NCBI RefSeq assembly: GCF_036323735.1
Contig: NC_086024.1
Span: 71,629,924-71,693,923, forward strand
DNA: 64,000 nt
From: Rattus norvegicus
Lineage: Eukaryota > Chordata > Mammalia > Rodentia > Muridae
Direction of reading: 5' to 3'
This document shows positions 1 through 9,884 of the stretch, in pieces. The notes under the pieces are model-generated. The model was not told where the DNA came from and did no database searches. It saw only the letters and a list, made by a program, of their open reading frames with translations. A program made the position numbers and the translations under genes. Each line of letters begins with the position of its first letter. The stretch's first letter is position 1.

Positions 1-465
1 CTGTTTCTCCATGTCAAAGTATGATTATATTAGGTGAGCCTGTGTTCAAGAAAAGAGAATCTACAGTAATAGATTTTCAAGTTATCTAATAAAATGTTTG
101 ACATCAAATAAAAGAGAAGAATATTGCAGCATGTAATAATTGCTTTCCTCTTTTAAGATAATAAAAAGTAAGGGGAAACTTATACATTTAAGCAAGCAAT
201 CACAAAACTACTTTAAGTTAGAGGTTCAGAAATTCCTGTTATTAATACTTAGACTTTATTCCTCTTTTATTTGTAGATTCTTGGATAACTAAAAAAGTAT
301 ATAAATTTTATACCTCTTATTCAAGAGGTTTATATTATACCACTTCCTCAAAGATTGTTTCTTAAAGTTTATTATCTTTGTTTAATTATTCCCATTGTGA
401 AAATTGAGTTTTTGAAATCAAAACTCTTTGGGATTGTAACACTCATCTATAAGGTTTTCTTAGAT
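1..465. other. Unique AT-rich sequence, no feature seen
   Basis: No repeat family, tandem array or open frame of note is visible. The stretch is AT-rich with scattered stops in all frames. Confidence 0.5.
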
Positions 466-830
466 AGGGTTTCTATTGTTGTCATAAAATGCCACAACTA
501 AAAGAAACTTGCTTAGGAAAGGATTTATTTCAGCTTATATTTCTCTATCACCATCTATTATTAAAAGGAAGAGAAGGTAGGAACTCAGCGCATATACCTG
601 AAAGCAGAAACCAAGGCAGAAGCCTTGGAAGAGTGCAACTTATTGGTTTGTTTCTAATGACTTGTTCAGTTTGCTTTCTTACATAAGTCAAGACTCTGTC
701 CTCAGCAGTGGCACTGTAACAGAAAAGAATGCTGCCACAGGCTTGCCTACAGTCCTGTCTTGTGACAATATTTCTCAATAGAAATTTCCTCTTCTCAAAT
801 GACGTCTTTACCTTGTGTCTATTTAAACAG
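466..830 (+). repeat. URR1-like rodent interspersed repeat (diverged)
   Basis: The copy opens with a form of 'agggtttctattgttgtc', then 'gcttatatttctctatcacc', and near its end 'aggcttgcctacagtcctg'. These are landmarks of a medium-reiteration rodent repeat that starts 'TTAGGGTTTCTATTGCTGTGA'. The same family recurs at 49935-50345 and, as related subtypes, at 22067, 50642 and 54975. I assign it tentatively to URR1, which is classed as a non-autonomous hAT-type element; the name is from memory. The open frames across it are not genes. Confidence 0.5.
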
Positions 831-1366
831 TAAGCACACATACACACATTAATATGATTTTTTTCATTGTTTTGTTTTATCTGTTTTGCTTGTTTGTTTT
901 GTAACAAAAGTAAGAATGAGAAATGGTCTTGGGAATTCATGACAGTTAATAACTTCTGGAAGCAGTGACTGTGATACTTCAACTAGTAACAATTACTAAT
1001 TCTACAGCACCATAGGCTTAGACTGGCTGGAGGTCAACATGACTGTTGGAATTCAACGAATTTGTCTGAAGAAGCTCCCCTGGCACAAACCTGAATGGAG
1101 ATTACAAGACTGCTTAGACTTCCAAAGTCCAAGGTTTTTTTTCTCACATTTTATCAGGGGCAGCCCAAGACATTGACAAAAGAAGGAACATAGCATTATC
1201 TATATTGAACAATTTTCCCATCATTTTTATAGATGTAAAGAAAAATGAAATAATCGAAATTAAATACCAGGAAAAAATGGAGGAATATATTATGTTCTAA
1301 AGACAATATATGTTTAGTGTGTGCTTTATGAAAATATTTTCTGACCAATCATCTTCTGCCTGATTA
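831..1366. other. Unique sequence between repeats
   Basis: No recognisable repeat or gene. Around 983-1130 base composition is more even than in the flanks, but there is no splice-bounded open frame. Confidence 0.4.
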
Positions 1367-1720
1367 TTTCTGCTGGGACAGACTGCTAGCTAGTTTGCTC
1401 ACTGGAAGAGGCTATATCCTGAGACATATCAGAGGATCCGCTGCACTCAGCATTCGACTGCTAGTTGTCTGGTATCCGGGGAGAGGATATACTGTGAGAC
1501 ATACCAGAGGATCCTTTGCACTCCCTAAGTCTCACAGCAGCTGCTGGGGGCCAGGGCATTCAGGGACCCACCATCTCCACAAACCCTCCACCCACCGAAT
1601 ACCAACCCCCTTCTGCCTGGTCCTTTCTGCTGGGACAGACTGATAGCTAGTCTGCTTCCCAGAAGATGCTGTATCCTGAGGCTTATCAAAGGATCTACTG
1701 CAATCAGAACACTTGGCGTC

Positions 1721-1920
1721 ATATCCTGAAGCATACCAGAAGAACCACTGCACCCAAAACATTTGATACCACATCCTGAGGCATCGCAGGCAATCTGCTA
1801 CACCCAAGGCATCTGACACCACATCCTAAGACACCCCAGGAGATCCACTGCACCTAGAACACCACTTGAAGACATTCCAGGAGTTCCTCCTTATAAAGGG
1901 CAACTGGGCAATTGACACCA
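1721..1920 (+). repeat. 50-bp tandem units in the L1 5' UTR
   Basis: Units starting 'a(t/c)atcctgaagca', 'acatcctgaggcatc' and 'acatcctaagacacc' begin at 1721, 1771 and 1821, an exact 50-base spacing. Each continues with a purine-rich segment, 'cactgcaccca/ta' and a 'ga(t/c)accac' end. Degenerate units continue at about 1861 and 1918. A longer duplication is also present upstream: 'ttctgctgggacagactg' occurs at 1368 and 1625. Confidence 0.75.
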
Positions 1921-2610
1921 CAGTCTGAAGACCTTCCATGGTTTCTGTGGCATGACTTGCAACTGACCCAAAAGACTGAAAACCTCCCTGGAGTTCTGCT
2001 GTACACAAGGAAACAGACACCACAGTCCATTGACACTACCTGCCCCCAAGAACAGCTTTTCACAGGACAACAGTGTGACTGCTCCTGCTGTGAATACCCA
2101 ACTGTTTGAAGGCCTCCTAGGAGATCTACTGCAGCAAGGTCAACAAATGAGGAGTGTCTCTGCCACTCTGAATACCCTCCAGCTGGAAGGCCCTACAGGA
2201 GGTCTGCTGCAACCCAGGGAAAAAAAAGAGGCAGACTCCAGACAGAGTTACCCAGACCAGCAAACACTAGGGATAACCAGATGGCAAGAGGCAAGCTCAA
2301 GACCATAAGCAAAAAAAGACAATATACATGGGCATCATGAGAACACAGTCCTCCCACAACAGCAAGCCCTGAATACACCAACACACCTGAAAATCTGGAA
2401 GCTGACCTAAAATCCTATTTCATGAAGATGATAGAGTCCTTTAAGGATATAAGTAACTCACTGAAAGAAATACAGAAAAAACAAAGGTAAACAAGTAGAA
2501 GCCCTTAAAGAGAAAACAAATTTCTTTTAAAAATACAGGAAAACATAATCAAATAGGTGAGTGAATTGCATAAAGTGGTCTAAGACCTAAAAATGGAAGT
2601 AGAAACAATT

Positions 2611-2667
2611 AACACACACACACACACACAAACACACATACACAGACACACACACACACACACACAA
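2611..2667. repeat. (CA)n microsatellite
   Basis: An imperfect CA run with AACA, TACA and GACA interruptions, embedded in the L1 ORF1 remnant. Confidence 0.95.
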
Positions 2668-3210
2668 ATTGATCCAAACCAGGAAATGGAAACCTAGGAA
2701 AGAGGTCAAGAATTACAGATGTAAGTATCACCAACAGAATACAAGAGATAGAATACAGACTCTCGGATGTGGAAGATACTGTAAAAGAGAATAACACAGT
2801 GGTCAAAGAAAATTCAACACATAAAAAACTCCTAACCCAAAACATTCAGAAAATTCAGGACAAAATGATAAGACCAAACCTTAAAATGACTTGAATAGAG
2901 GAGAATGAAGATTCCCAGCTCAAAGGACCTGAAAATGTCTTCAACAAAATCATAGAAGAAAACTTCCCCAACCTAAAGAAAGAGATAGCCATAAATGTCT
3001 AAGAAGCCTACAGAACACCAAACAAATGGGACTAGAAAAGAAAATCGTCTTGCCACATAATAGTCAAAACATTAAACACACAGAAGAAGAGAGAATATTA
3101 AAAGCTACAGGGAAAAGGACCAAGTAACATACAAAGGCAGACCTATCAGAATTACATCAGATTTCTCAACAGAGACTATGAAAGCCAGAGAATTTTACCA
3201 AAGGCAGTAA

Positions 3211-3714
3211 GGAGTAGGAAGTAGGTAGTAGGGAGAAATGAGGAAAAATTGACAAGAGATAAAATTCATTAAATTAACCACTTGTTATTATTTACATATA
3301 AATTTTTGGGTAAAAAATTTCCAGTATATATTGAAAATAAGCAATTTTAATTAAGATACAAAATCAGCTATCCCTATATAATTCATACATATTAACAAAT
3401 AACATACAATAAAAACATGATAGAATTTTAGTAAATTTTATAGAAGTCATTATTGGTAAAATATTAAAATGCAGTAGATAAAGTTATAATATACAATAGT
3501 GTTTTCTTCTTATGTGAAATTTATGTGATTATTGATTCTCCTTAAATTTTTTCAAAATTTAGTATATTCTAAATCAAATCTTAACAGGCCTATATATGTG
3601 ACATTTACAACCTAAATATTCATGACAATAAATTGGTATTAAAAATTCATGTTATAATAATAATTAAAATAAATATATTAGATAACTCAAAAAGTTAGAA
3701 ATCTATTATAATTA
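3211..3714. other. AT-rich spacer between two L1 pieces
   Basis: Very AT-rich, no L1 landmarks, stops in every frame. It separates ORF1-like from ORF2-like sequence, so it is either an unrecognised insertion or unrelated DNA. Confidence 0.45.
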
Positions 3715-4300
3715 GCCATTGTACAGAGACAGACATTTGATGAATGGAATAGAATTGAAGACCAAGAAATAAAGCCACACAGTTACACACACTTGATCTT
3801 TGACAAAGAAGCCAAAATTATACAATGGAACAAAGAAAACATCTTCAATAAATGATGTGGTCTAAATGGCTGTCTGTATGTAGAAAAATGAAAATAGACC
3901 TATATTTGTCATCTTGTATAAAGCTTAAGTCCAAGTGGATCAAGGATCTCAACATAAAACCAGATGCATAAATTTAATAGGAGAGAAAGTGGGAAAGAAG
4001 CTTGAACTCACTGGCCCAAGGGGGAAATTTCTTAAACAGAACTCCAATGGCTCAGATTCTAAGATTAAGAGTTGAATTGATAAATGGGACCTCATGCAAC
4101 TTGAAAGCTTCTGTAAGGCAAAGGACATAGTCAATAAGACAAATTGGCAATCTACAGATTGGGAAAAAATTCTTCATTAACCCTACATCCAATAGAAAGC
4201 TAATATCCAAAATATACAAAGAACTCAAGAAGCTAACCACCAAAAAATCAAACAACCCATCAAAAAATGGGGTATAAAACTAAACCGAGAATTCTGCATT
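3715..4300 (+). mobile_element. LINE-1 ORF2 C-terminal-half fragment
   Basis: Sense-strand L1 ORF2 landmarks: 'gaatggaatagaattgaaga' near 3740, 'ttaagtccaagtggatcaag' near 3926, 'cttctgtaaggcaaagga' near 4108, and 'tacaaagaactcaagaagct' near 4217. The homologous segment is much better preserved at 10690-11200 (+) and 58858-59400 (-). Frameshifts and stops are frequent. It may belong to the same ancient insertion as the 5' UTR/ORF1 piece upstream. Confidence 0.8.
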
Positions 4301-4309
4301 TAAATGGGT

Positions 4310-4940
4310 AAAAAGCCCTCCTCAGTGGCATAGAGCCAGGCATGAAATGCAACTTCCTAAGTATCTAGTTTATGTGTGGATTCATAAAGATCTAATTGTA
4401 CCTTGATAAAAAGAGAGGGTGAATAAAGTTACTTGAAAGACACTGGATTGTTGGAAAAGTACTGCTGAATTTGATCAACTTTTACACTTTAAAGATGTTT
4501 TAACATCAGAATGGAAGTCCAGGGATGTGTTACAACTGGGGAAGAGGTTTATCATTTTTCCCATAGTGAATGACTATGGGTTCCATCAAAATTGGTAAAG
4601 ATCTGATCTGAGTAAGCAAAGCTTTTTCATACGAGGCATGACTCCAGGAAAGAAGAGACATAGAATGATGACAAGGCAAGTAGCACAGAAAGATAACGCT
4701 GCCTCCCCTGCATGGGAACAGCTCAAGGAACTGGCTGAAAAGGAGCAGATGGTTCATGAGACTGCTAGCCAGGAAAATGGACATTTGCTGAGGGACAGAT
4801 GATGACGACTGCAGTTCTGAAGGATCATCACATCAGAGGATCTTCATAAGGACATTTGGATTGTGAAATTTATGGACACCCAGGCTGTTAACATCATGGG
4901 ATTGATAATTGTTTCTGCTTTCATAGTTAAACTGTATATG
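4310..4940 (+). mobile_element. Class II (betaretrovirus-like) ERV fragment: end of integrase and start of env
   Basis: In one forward frame, 4470-4590 reads like the C-terminal DNA-binding end of a betaretroviral integrase (a Lys-Asp-x-Leu, then Trp-Lys, then Leu-x-x-Gly pattern), broken by a stop. It is followed after about 50 bases by an ATG frame with a basic leader. This pol/env junction layout is typical of ERVK-type elements. No LTR is attached; the piece runs straight into an inverted L1 3' UTR at about 4945. Recognition is by eye only. Confidence 0.4.
4638..4802 (+). pseudogene. Short env-leader-like ORF (ERV remnant, 54 codons)
   Basis: An ATG frame of 54 codons: a basic stretch (about residues 5-15, Lys/Arg/His-rich), then an acidic, helix-prone segment with Trp near residue 26. 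This resembles the nucleolar-type signal-peptide leader of betaretroviral env precursors. It ends at a TGA with no transmembrane or surface domain after it. Its position just after integrase-like sequence supports the reading. It is a dead fragment with no predicted function. Confidence 0.35.
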
Positions 4941-4944
4941 GTTG

Positions 4945-5397
4945 TTACCTTATTTTTTATTGGATGTTTTTATTTACATTTCAAATGTTATTCCCTTTTC
5001 CTGTTTCCTATTCATAACCCCCCTATCTCATCCTGCCACCCCATTCTTCTATGAGGGTATTCCATCTCCCCAACTACCCCCTTCCCACCTCCTTGCCCTG
5101 ACATTCCCCTACACTGAGGGGGGGTGGCGTTCAGCTTTGACAGAACAAAGGGCTTCTCCTCCCATTGGTGCCCAACATGGCCATCCTCTACTACACATGC
5201 AGGTGGAGGTGGAGTCAAGGGTCTGTCCATGTGTACTCTTTGGGTAGTGTTTCAGTCCCTGGGAGCTCTGGTTGGCTGGTATTGTTCTTAAGGGGTTTGA
5301 AGCCCCTTCAGCTCCTTCAATTCTTTCTCTAACTCCTCCAAAAGGGACCCCATTCTCAGTTCAATGGTTTGCTGCTAGAATTCACCTCTATATTTTA
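4945..5397 (-). mobile_element. LINE-1 3' UTR, reverse orientation
   Basis: Starts with the reversed L1 3' end ('tttacatttcaaatgttatt'), then a C-rich tract, 'acatgcaggtggagg', 'ctgggagctctggttggctg' and the 'aaccccttcag'-type block. The same order is found at 9885, 19712, 57533 and 61550. No ORF2 is attached, so this is a 5'-truncated copy. The forward open frame across it is not a gene. Confidence 0.85.
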
Positions 5398-6055
5398 AAC
5401 AAAAAGAAGGAAGGAAGATGTAGAGAAATTTTAATCTAGGAACATAGCAGTTCTGGGAAGGGATCATATACAAAGACATAAGTCTGTGTAATTCAGCTGG
5501 AAACCAGACATAACACACATCTTTAATCCCTCTGGCTGGAATACAGTCAAACCCATCATACAGAACTTTAAGGTAAAATTAATTTTTAGAAGGAAACAAC
5601 CATGTTCGAAAGTGACATTTAATTGTAGTCAAAGTGATGAATTGGAGAAAGGGTTAACAGAATGAGTCAGAGATAGGAAATACCCAACTCACAGTTGACC
5701 AACACAGGAAAAAGAAGCTATTTAAGAGTAGTTATGGGAAAGAGGCAGGGATTGGGAAGTCAGTGCAGTGAGTATAGTGCAGTGGGGTGGAGGCAGCTGA
5801 ATCCAGAGAAAAAGAAGGAGCCACAGGATTAAACGAGATTTCCAGATTTAGTTTTAGGACAAGAAAAGTAATTAATTGAGAAACAGAGGTAAGTCAGATT
5901 GACTCAGTCAGCATCGAGAGGAGTTTGAGCAAGAACAGTTGCTCCCTGCTAACTATTGTTCGTAAATAACAAGTAAGGGTAAATTTACTCAAAAGTAAGT
6001 CTCTGCTGAGATCAGAATTATATCTGTCAAATAAAACTTACCTTTTCAGATCTTA
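5398..6055 (+). other. Possible rodent LTR fragment
   Basis: The text near 5505-5530 ('cataacacacatctttaatc') and the purine-rich block with 'cacagttgacca' near 5690 recall rodent LTR repeats such as RMER17-type. No clear TG...CA ends or polyadenylation signal could be fixed. Weak call. Confidence 0.25.
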
Positions 6056-6059
6056 CCAA

Positions 6060-6500
6060 TCCTTAAAGATTACAGAAGCACCAACTAGTAAAAATGGAGA
6101 GAAAAAAACTGACAATCGGGTGCACAGTACTAATTCAAACATTAGCAAGAACTCCTGCATCTAAATATCAAGAAACATTTTGCAAGAAAAGGTGGTAAAA
6201 TCCAGCAAGATGTGGATGTCTACTGTGAGACTATAACTTCTAAGTATAAAAAGGAAGCTCTACAATGAAATCACAATCACATGGATGACTAAAAAAACCT
6301 AAACAATTCTAACACCAGCTGATACCCCAATGTAAAAGAGAAAAGTTTCTTGGGCCCCAATCCCTAGATGAATTGTTAATTAAGCTACAAGTAGTTAACA
6401 TGTGTTGAGAGAGGAAGAATTAGAGTTTTCATAAATGAGCCTCTTGATTTGCTATCCAAAATCATGAAATCGGTCCTAGAAATATATACATGCTGGTGCA
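6060..6500 (+). mobile_element. Lx-type LINE-1 3' UTR (left part)
   Basis: Landmarks of an old murine L1 3' UTR in sense: 'gtggatgtctactgtgagac' near 6211, 'gggccccaatccctag' near 6351, 'gtgttgagagaggaagaatt' near 6402, 'gctatccaaaatcatgaaat' near 6451. The same family is at 30930-31558. The 3' end is missing here and seems to resume at about 9290, after an ERV/LTR mosaic. Confidence 0.6.
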
Positions 6501-6509
6501 ATGCCCGTT

Positions 6510-6925
6510 AAGTATTCATGAAACCGAAAAGACCACCAAGGATCTGATTTCAATGCAATCACACTAGTTTCTTCTTTACTCAAGCTCAACCAAACTTGAT
6601 CTCTTGGCAGAAGGGGACTGAGACACCAAATTTTTTGGGTTCAGACTCCATTTTAGGGAACCTGACCTAAATTTAAACTCGAGTACACTACAGGCTGGTA
6701 CCTAGCTCCAGATTCCAAATCTCCCTCCTCCCAACAAATCCCAAGCCTAACTTCAGTTTCCAGGCTACCCTCAAAAAAGACCCACACCTCCAGGTTATTT
6801 TTCAAACAAATCCAGTGTCTAGCACTGGCTTCTGGGATTGTTCCCCCACAAATCTCTAGATTACAAGCCTATCCCTGTCTAACAACCACCAATTAGGAGG
6901 AGAAATATAAATAAAAATATCTAAT
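6510..6925 (+). repeat. LTR-like segment, copy 1
   Basis: From 'accgaaaagaccaccaagga' (6524) onward the text looks like a rodent ERV LTR (BGLII-like; tentative). The block 6625-6905 is repeated at about 8470-8715 in direct orientation: both share 'ccaaatttt', 'tacctaactcca/tagctcca', 'ccaggttattt', 'tccagtgtctagca' and 'accaattagg/actaattagg aggag/a'. Copy 1 stops after that point, so the 3' part of the LTR is missing. Confidence 0.45.
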
Positions 6926-6929
6926 GAAA

Positions 6930-8079
6930 TAATACAGAGGAAATCCTCTACCTATTCAGGGTATGAGGGCCTGAAAAGCTGACCATTATCCACTTCTTGG
7001 GACAGCAGAAAAGACCCCTTCTCAGAGAGCAACAAGGCAAATGAAACAATGTGTTGGGTAATTCTAAAACTTGGGCCCTTCACATCCTTGTTTGTCCTTG
7101 ACCCCAGAGAACCCATCTCCATGACCCACTTACAGAAGATGTGATTTGGGCCAAAAACTTGCCCATGTCTCAATCTCATAAGGGATGATGGAGGACAACA
7201 GACTGCAATCTAATTGTACCAGAGAAAAGGAGTCTACATATACTGAAAAAGATCCATTGTATATGGATGTCCAAAGTATGCAGGACTTTGTTTGACAGTC
7301 ACATCAGAATTAGAGATGCCAATTTGAAAATAGCTGATATTGTAAGAATTCCAATGCCTGTCAGTTGATCAATGTGATAGCCCATGAGAAGAACCCTGGT
7401 ACTCAATACTGGGGCAGCAAGGCAGGACTCTATTAGAAAACAGACTTCATGGAAGTAAATCTAGAAAAATTTGGATACAGACATTTACTGGAGTTCATAC
7501 ATCCCTTTTCAGGATGAACTGAGGCTTTTCCTTAACTAAACTGACCTTGGAAACTGTTGGTGCAGAAAAAATCATCAATTATTGGATAATCTTGAGGGTG
7601 TCCAATGGATTCACAAACATATTTGGTGTAAAATGCATGTTCTTATAAAACAGGTCAACATTTGAAGTCCCACTGATTCAAAGACTAGGAGATTGAGTCC
7701 TAGTCAAGAGACACTGCTATGAGTCACCAGAACTTTCCTGGAATGGCCTCTATGTCATCCTTCTGACCACAACTATCACTCTGAGTGTTGACTGACAGAA
7801 TTGCAGCATTGATTCCCCATACTCACACTGACCAGCAGGAGGAAAATTCAGCCTCGAGATTCCCTCCTCTCTCCCACTGATGGGGGCCTCCTCAAGCCTC
7901 AGGAACACCACAAAGACAGAAATAATGGTACAGTTCTTTCTGGTCACCAATGCATCCAGGACTGAGATAAGTGAGTCATATAGATATAACCCAGTGTTGG
8001 GAGTGATGCCCTTAAAACCCTCTATTATTGATGTTAACATTACGGTTAGAGTTAAGTATGACTAGGTTCATGGAAAATC
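6930..8079 (+). mobile_element. ERV1 (gammaretrovirus-like) internal remnant
   Basis: Lies between two direct LTR-like copies. Its best-preserved part is the integrase-like stretch at 7330-7690. The remainder (6930-7320 and 7700-8079) has no motif I can name; a 61-codon forward frame at 7880-8065 is unassigned. Large internal deletions are implied because gag, protease and RT are not recognisable. Confidence 0.45.
7330..7690 (+). pseudogene. Gammaretroviral integrase remnant
   Basis: One forward frame contains a Pro-Gly-Thr then Gly-Ser-Lys pattern, a Phe-Gly-Tyr-Arg motif and a Phe-Ser-Gly ... Thr-Glu-Ala-Phe-Pro motif (about 7500-7535). Together they match the start of the gammaretroviral integrase catalytic core. 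The tryptophan between Gly and Thr is a stop codon here, further stops follow within 20 codons and the catalytic triad cannot be traced. It is inactive. Confidence 0.55.
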
Positions 8080-8435
8080 CCCAGCCAGCTGCAGAAGACT
8101 AATACAAATCTGGTGGTCGGGATGAATAATGATATGATAAAGTTGCCCAACATGACAAACCTATAACCTTTGTGAAAAACCAACATCCTGTTGACATCAG
8201 CTAACCACACAAATACTGTTACCTTGGCCTGCGTAAATGTTTCATATTTCCTCCCTCCCTCTGTTACCCATCTTATGGTATAAATTCAGCCTAGGAAAAA
8301 AAATAAAATTTTCACCTTGATCAGACTCTTGTCTTGGCATCCTTCTTTGCATCTCTTGTCCCCCATTCTCTTCTAGATACCCTCTGCACCCTCATTGACA
8401 ACCCTGAAACTTTTTGCATCAGGTTCAGAAAATCT
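8080..8435 (+). repeat. Second LTR-like segment with TATA and polyadenylation signals
   Basis: Contains 'tataaattcagc' at 8279 and 'aataaaattttcacc' about 20 bases later, followed by a pyrimidine-rich region ('tcttgtcccccattctct' near 8356). This U3-R-U5-like order is typical of ERV LTRs. It is not present in front of copy 1, so the elements here are a mosaic and not one simple provirus. Confidence 0.4.
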
Positions 8436-8439
8436 CATG

Positions 8440-9000
8440 ATGGGGACTTAAAGTTATGAGAGAAACGTGGGAATGAGAAACCAAATTTTGGGGGATCAAA
8501 CTCAACCTCTAACATACCAGTACCTAACTCCAGTTTTCAGGGTACCTTCCAATAAATCCTTAGCCTAGCTTCAGTTCCAGGGTATCCCCCAAAAATACAG
8601 GCATCCAGGTTATTTCCCCCAAAAGTCCAGTGTCTAGCATTCCAGGTTTATTCCAACAAATCTACACCTCCAGGTTACAAGACTGCCCCTGCCTAGCAAC
8701 CACTAATTAGGAGGAAAACAGAAATTAAGTTTATAGTTTGGTAAATTACGCTAAAGGCCACACTAGCATCCCAATTAGATGCTTGCCAAGGTAGAGAGAC
8801 TCACCTCCCTCTTGTCATTTCCCATAAAACCTTGTCAGATGCATGTTCAGTGCTTTGCTCCACCATAACCATCCTGTAGGTTGGAGGTGAGTTAAGCTCA
8901 AGCTAAAGCTTATGGATAAGACTCTATGTGATTGCTGACTGCCCTTTAATGACTCACAAACAGTTCCATGGTACTACAGGTTGAAGAAGCCCCAAGCCCA
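8440..9000 (+). repeat. LTR-like segment, copy 2
   Basis: Repeats the block of 6625-6905 and continues further: 'ggttggaggtgagttaagct', 'taaagcttatggataagact', 'gattgctgactgccc' (about 8880-8945). This extra 3' half resembles the R/U5 end of rodent LTRs with a decayed polyadenylation signal. Start and end are approximate. Confidence 0.4.
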
Positions 9001-9289
9001 GTTTCAAGCAAGTATTTATAAGGACAGGTAAACAAGCAAGTGATATTCAGCTTGGCACAAATCTGATTGTGGGTAGGTAGTAATTATGGCATTTGCTCCC
9101 TTTAAAATGATTGACTGGTACTGGTTTTCAGGAAGTGATTTGGAGACTAGTGTTAGGTTCAGGTTTAATAGGTGCGCAGACTTGTTGATTAGCAAGAGTT
9201 CAACCTTAGGTCAGATTCTCTAAGATGAAGCCAGAATCAAAGATGAGGTTGGACTGGTTTCTCATTGTCCAAACTAAAGAGAGATAGCA
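9001..9289. other. Unassigned sequence after the LTR mosaic
   Basis: No motif recognised. It could be leader or flanking sequence of the LTR complex. Confidence 0.3.
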
Positions 9290-9430
9290 GGCTGTATGTA
9301 TACATTTGTTTGTTTTGATGTGTGTAATAATAAGGTTTGAAGAAGAATAGACTGTGAATAAGGGAGGCATAATGATGTAATTATAATTAAATTAAATTAA
9401 ACAGAAAAAACTAAAAAAAAACAATGCATT
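9290..9430 (+). mobile_element. Probable Lx L1 3' terminus (right part of interrupted element)
   Basis: 'gggaggcataatgatgtaat' (9362-9381) followed by 'tataattaaatt' and an A-rich tail matches the 3' end of the Lx L1 type whose upstream 3' UTR stops at about 6500. This suggests the ERV/LTR mosaic inserted into that L1. Confidence 0.4.
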
Positions 9431-9884
9431 ATCTCACTTTAAAAATAATTTTCATAAAAAGTTTTTAAACTCAAATTGAAGACATAAGAACTAAATAACC
9501 ATACCAATCTTTAATATTTAAAATCATAAATTATTTTATAAGAGAAATAATGATGCATAGAACCGCATATGCAACATAAATTACTCCAGGAAAAACCCCT
9601 CCAAAAGACATTTTTATATAAATCATGACAAGACCAGCGTTTTACATGTCTTAAAATAAAGCAGATTATATTACTACTTACTTCTGGAATTTATGGACAT
9701 CTGGAGCCAGGTATTTTTTTCTGGGTGGTAATCTCACAAATGTCCAACATTCAACATCTCAGCCCAAGTCAAATATTCATCTCAGCCTTTTTCTCAAAAA
9801 TCAAAACAAAACAAAACAACAAAAACCAACCAAATAACTAGCCAACCAAACAACCAACACATAGAAACATCCCTTATAAATATT
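9431..9884. other. AT-rich spacer with AAAC/CCAA low-complexity tract
   Basis: Mostly unremarkable. At about 9800-9862 there is a simple A/C tract of AAAC and AACC units. Confidence 0.5.

Larger units (their letters stand above)
1367..3210 (+). mobile_element. LINE-1 fragment: 5' UTR plus broken ORF1
   Basis: The left part (about 1367-2350) is an L1 5' UTR made of related repeat units. The right part (about 2390-3210) follows L1 ORF1 in sense orientation: a region coding for coiled-coil-like text near 2400-2590, the central part after a (CA)n tract, and the segment ending near 'tatgaaagccagag' at 3178-3191. Stops in all frames show ORF1 is dead. The microsatellite at 2611-2667 sits inside the ORF1 segment. 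ORF2 does not follow directly; an AT-rich stretch comes next and an ORF2 piece resumes at 3715. The long period of the 5' UTR units suggests an old Lx-type promoter. The L1 assignment is strong, the subfamily is not resolved. Confidence 0.8.

Noticed and set aside
1721..1920. CRISPR-like regularly spaced repeats
   Set aside because: The 50-bp units are tandem, without unique spacers, and lie in an L1 5' UTR of a mammalian genome.
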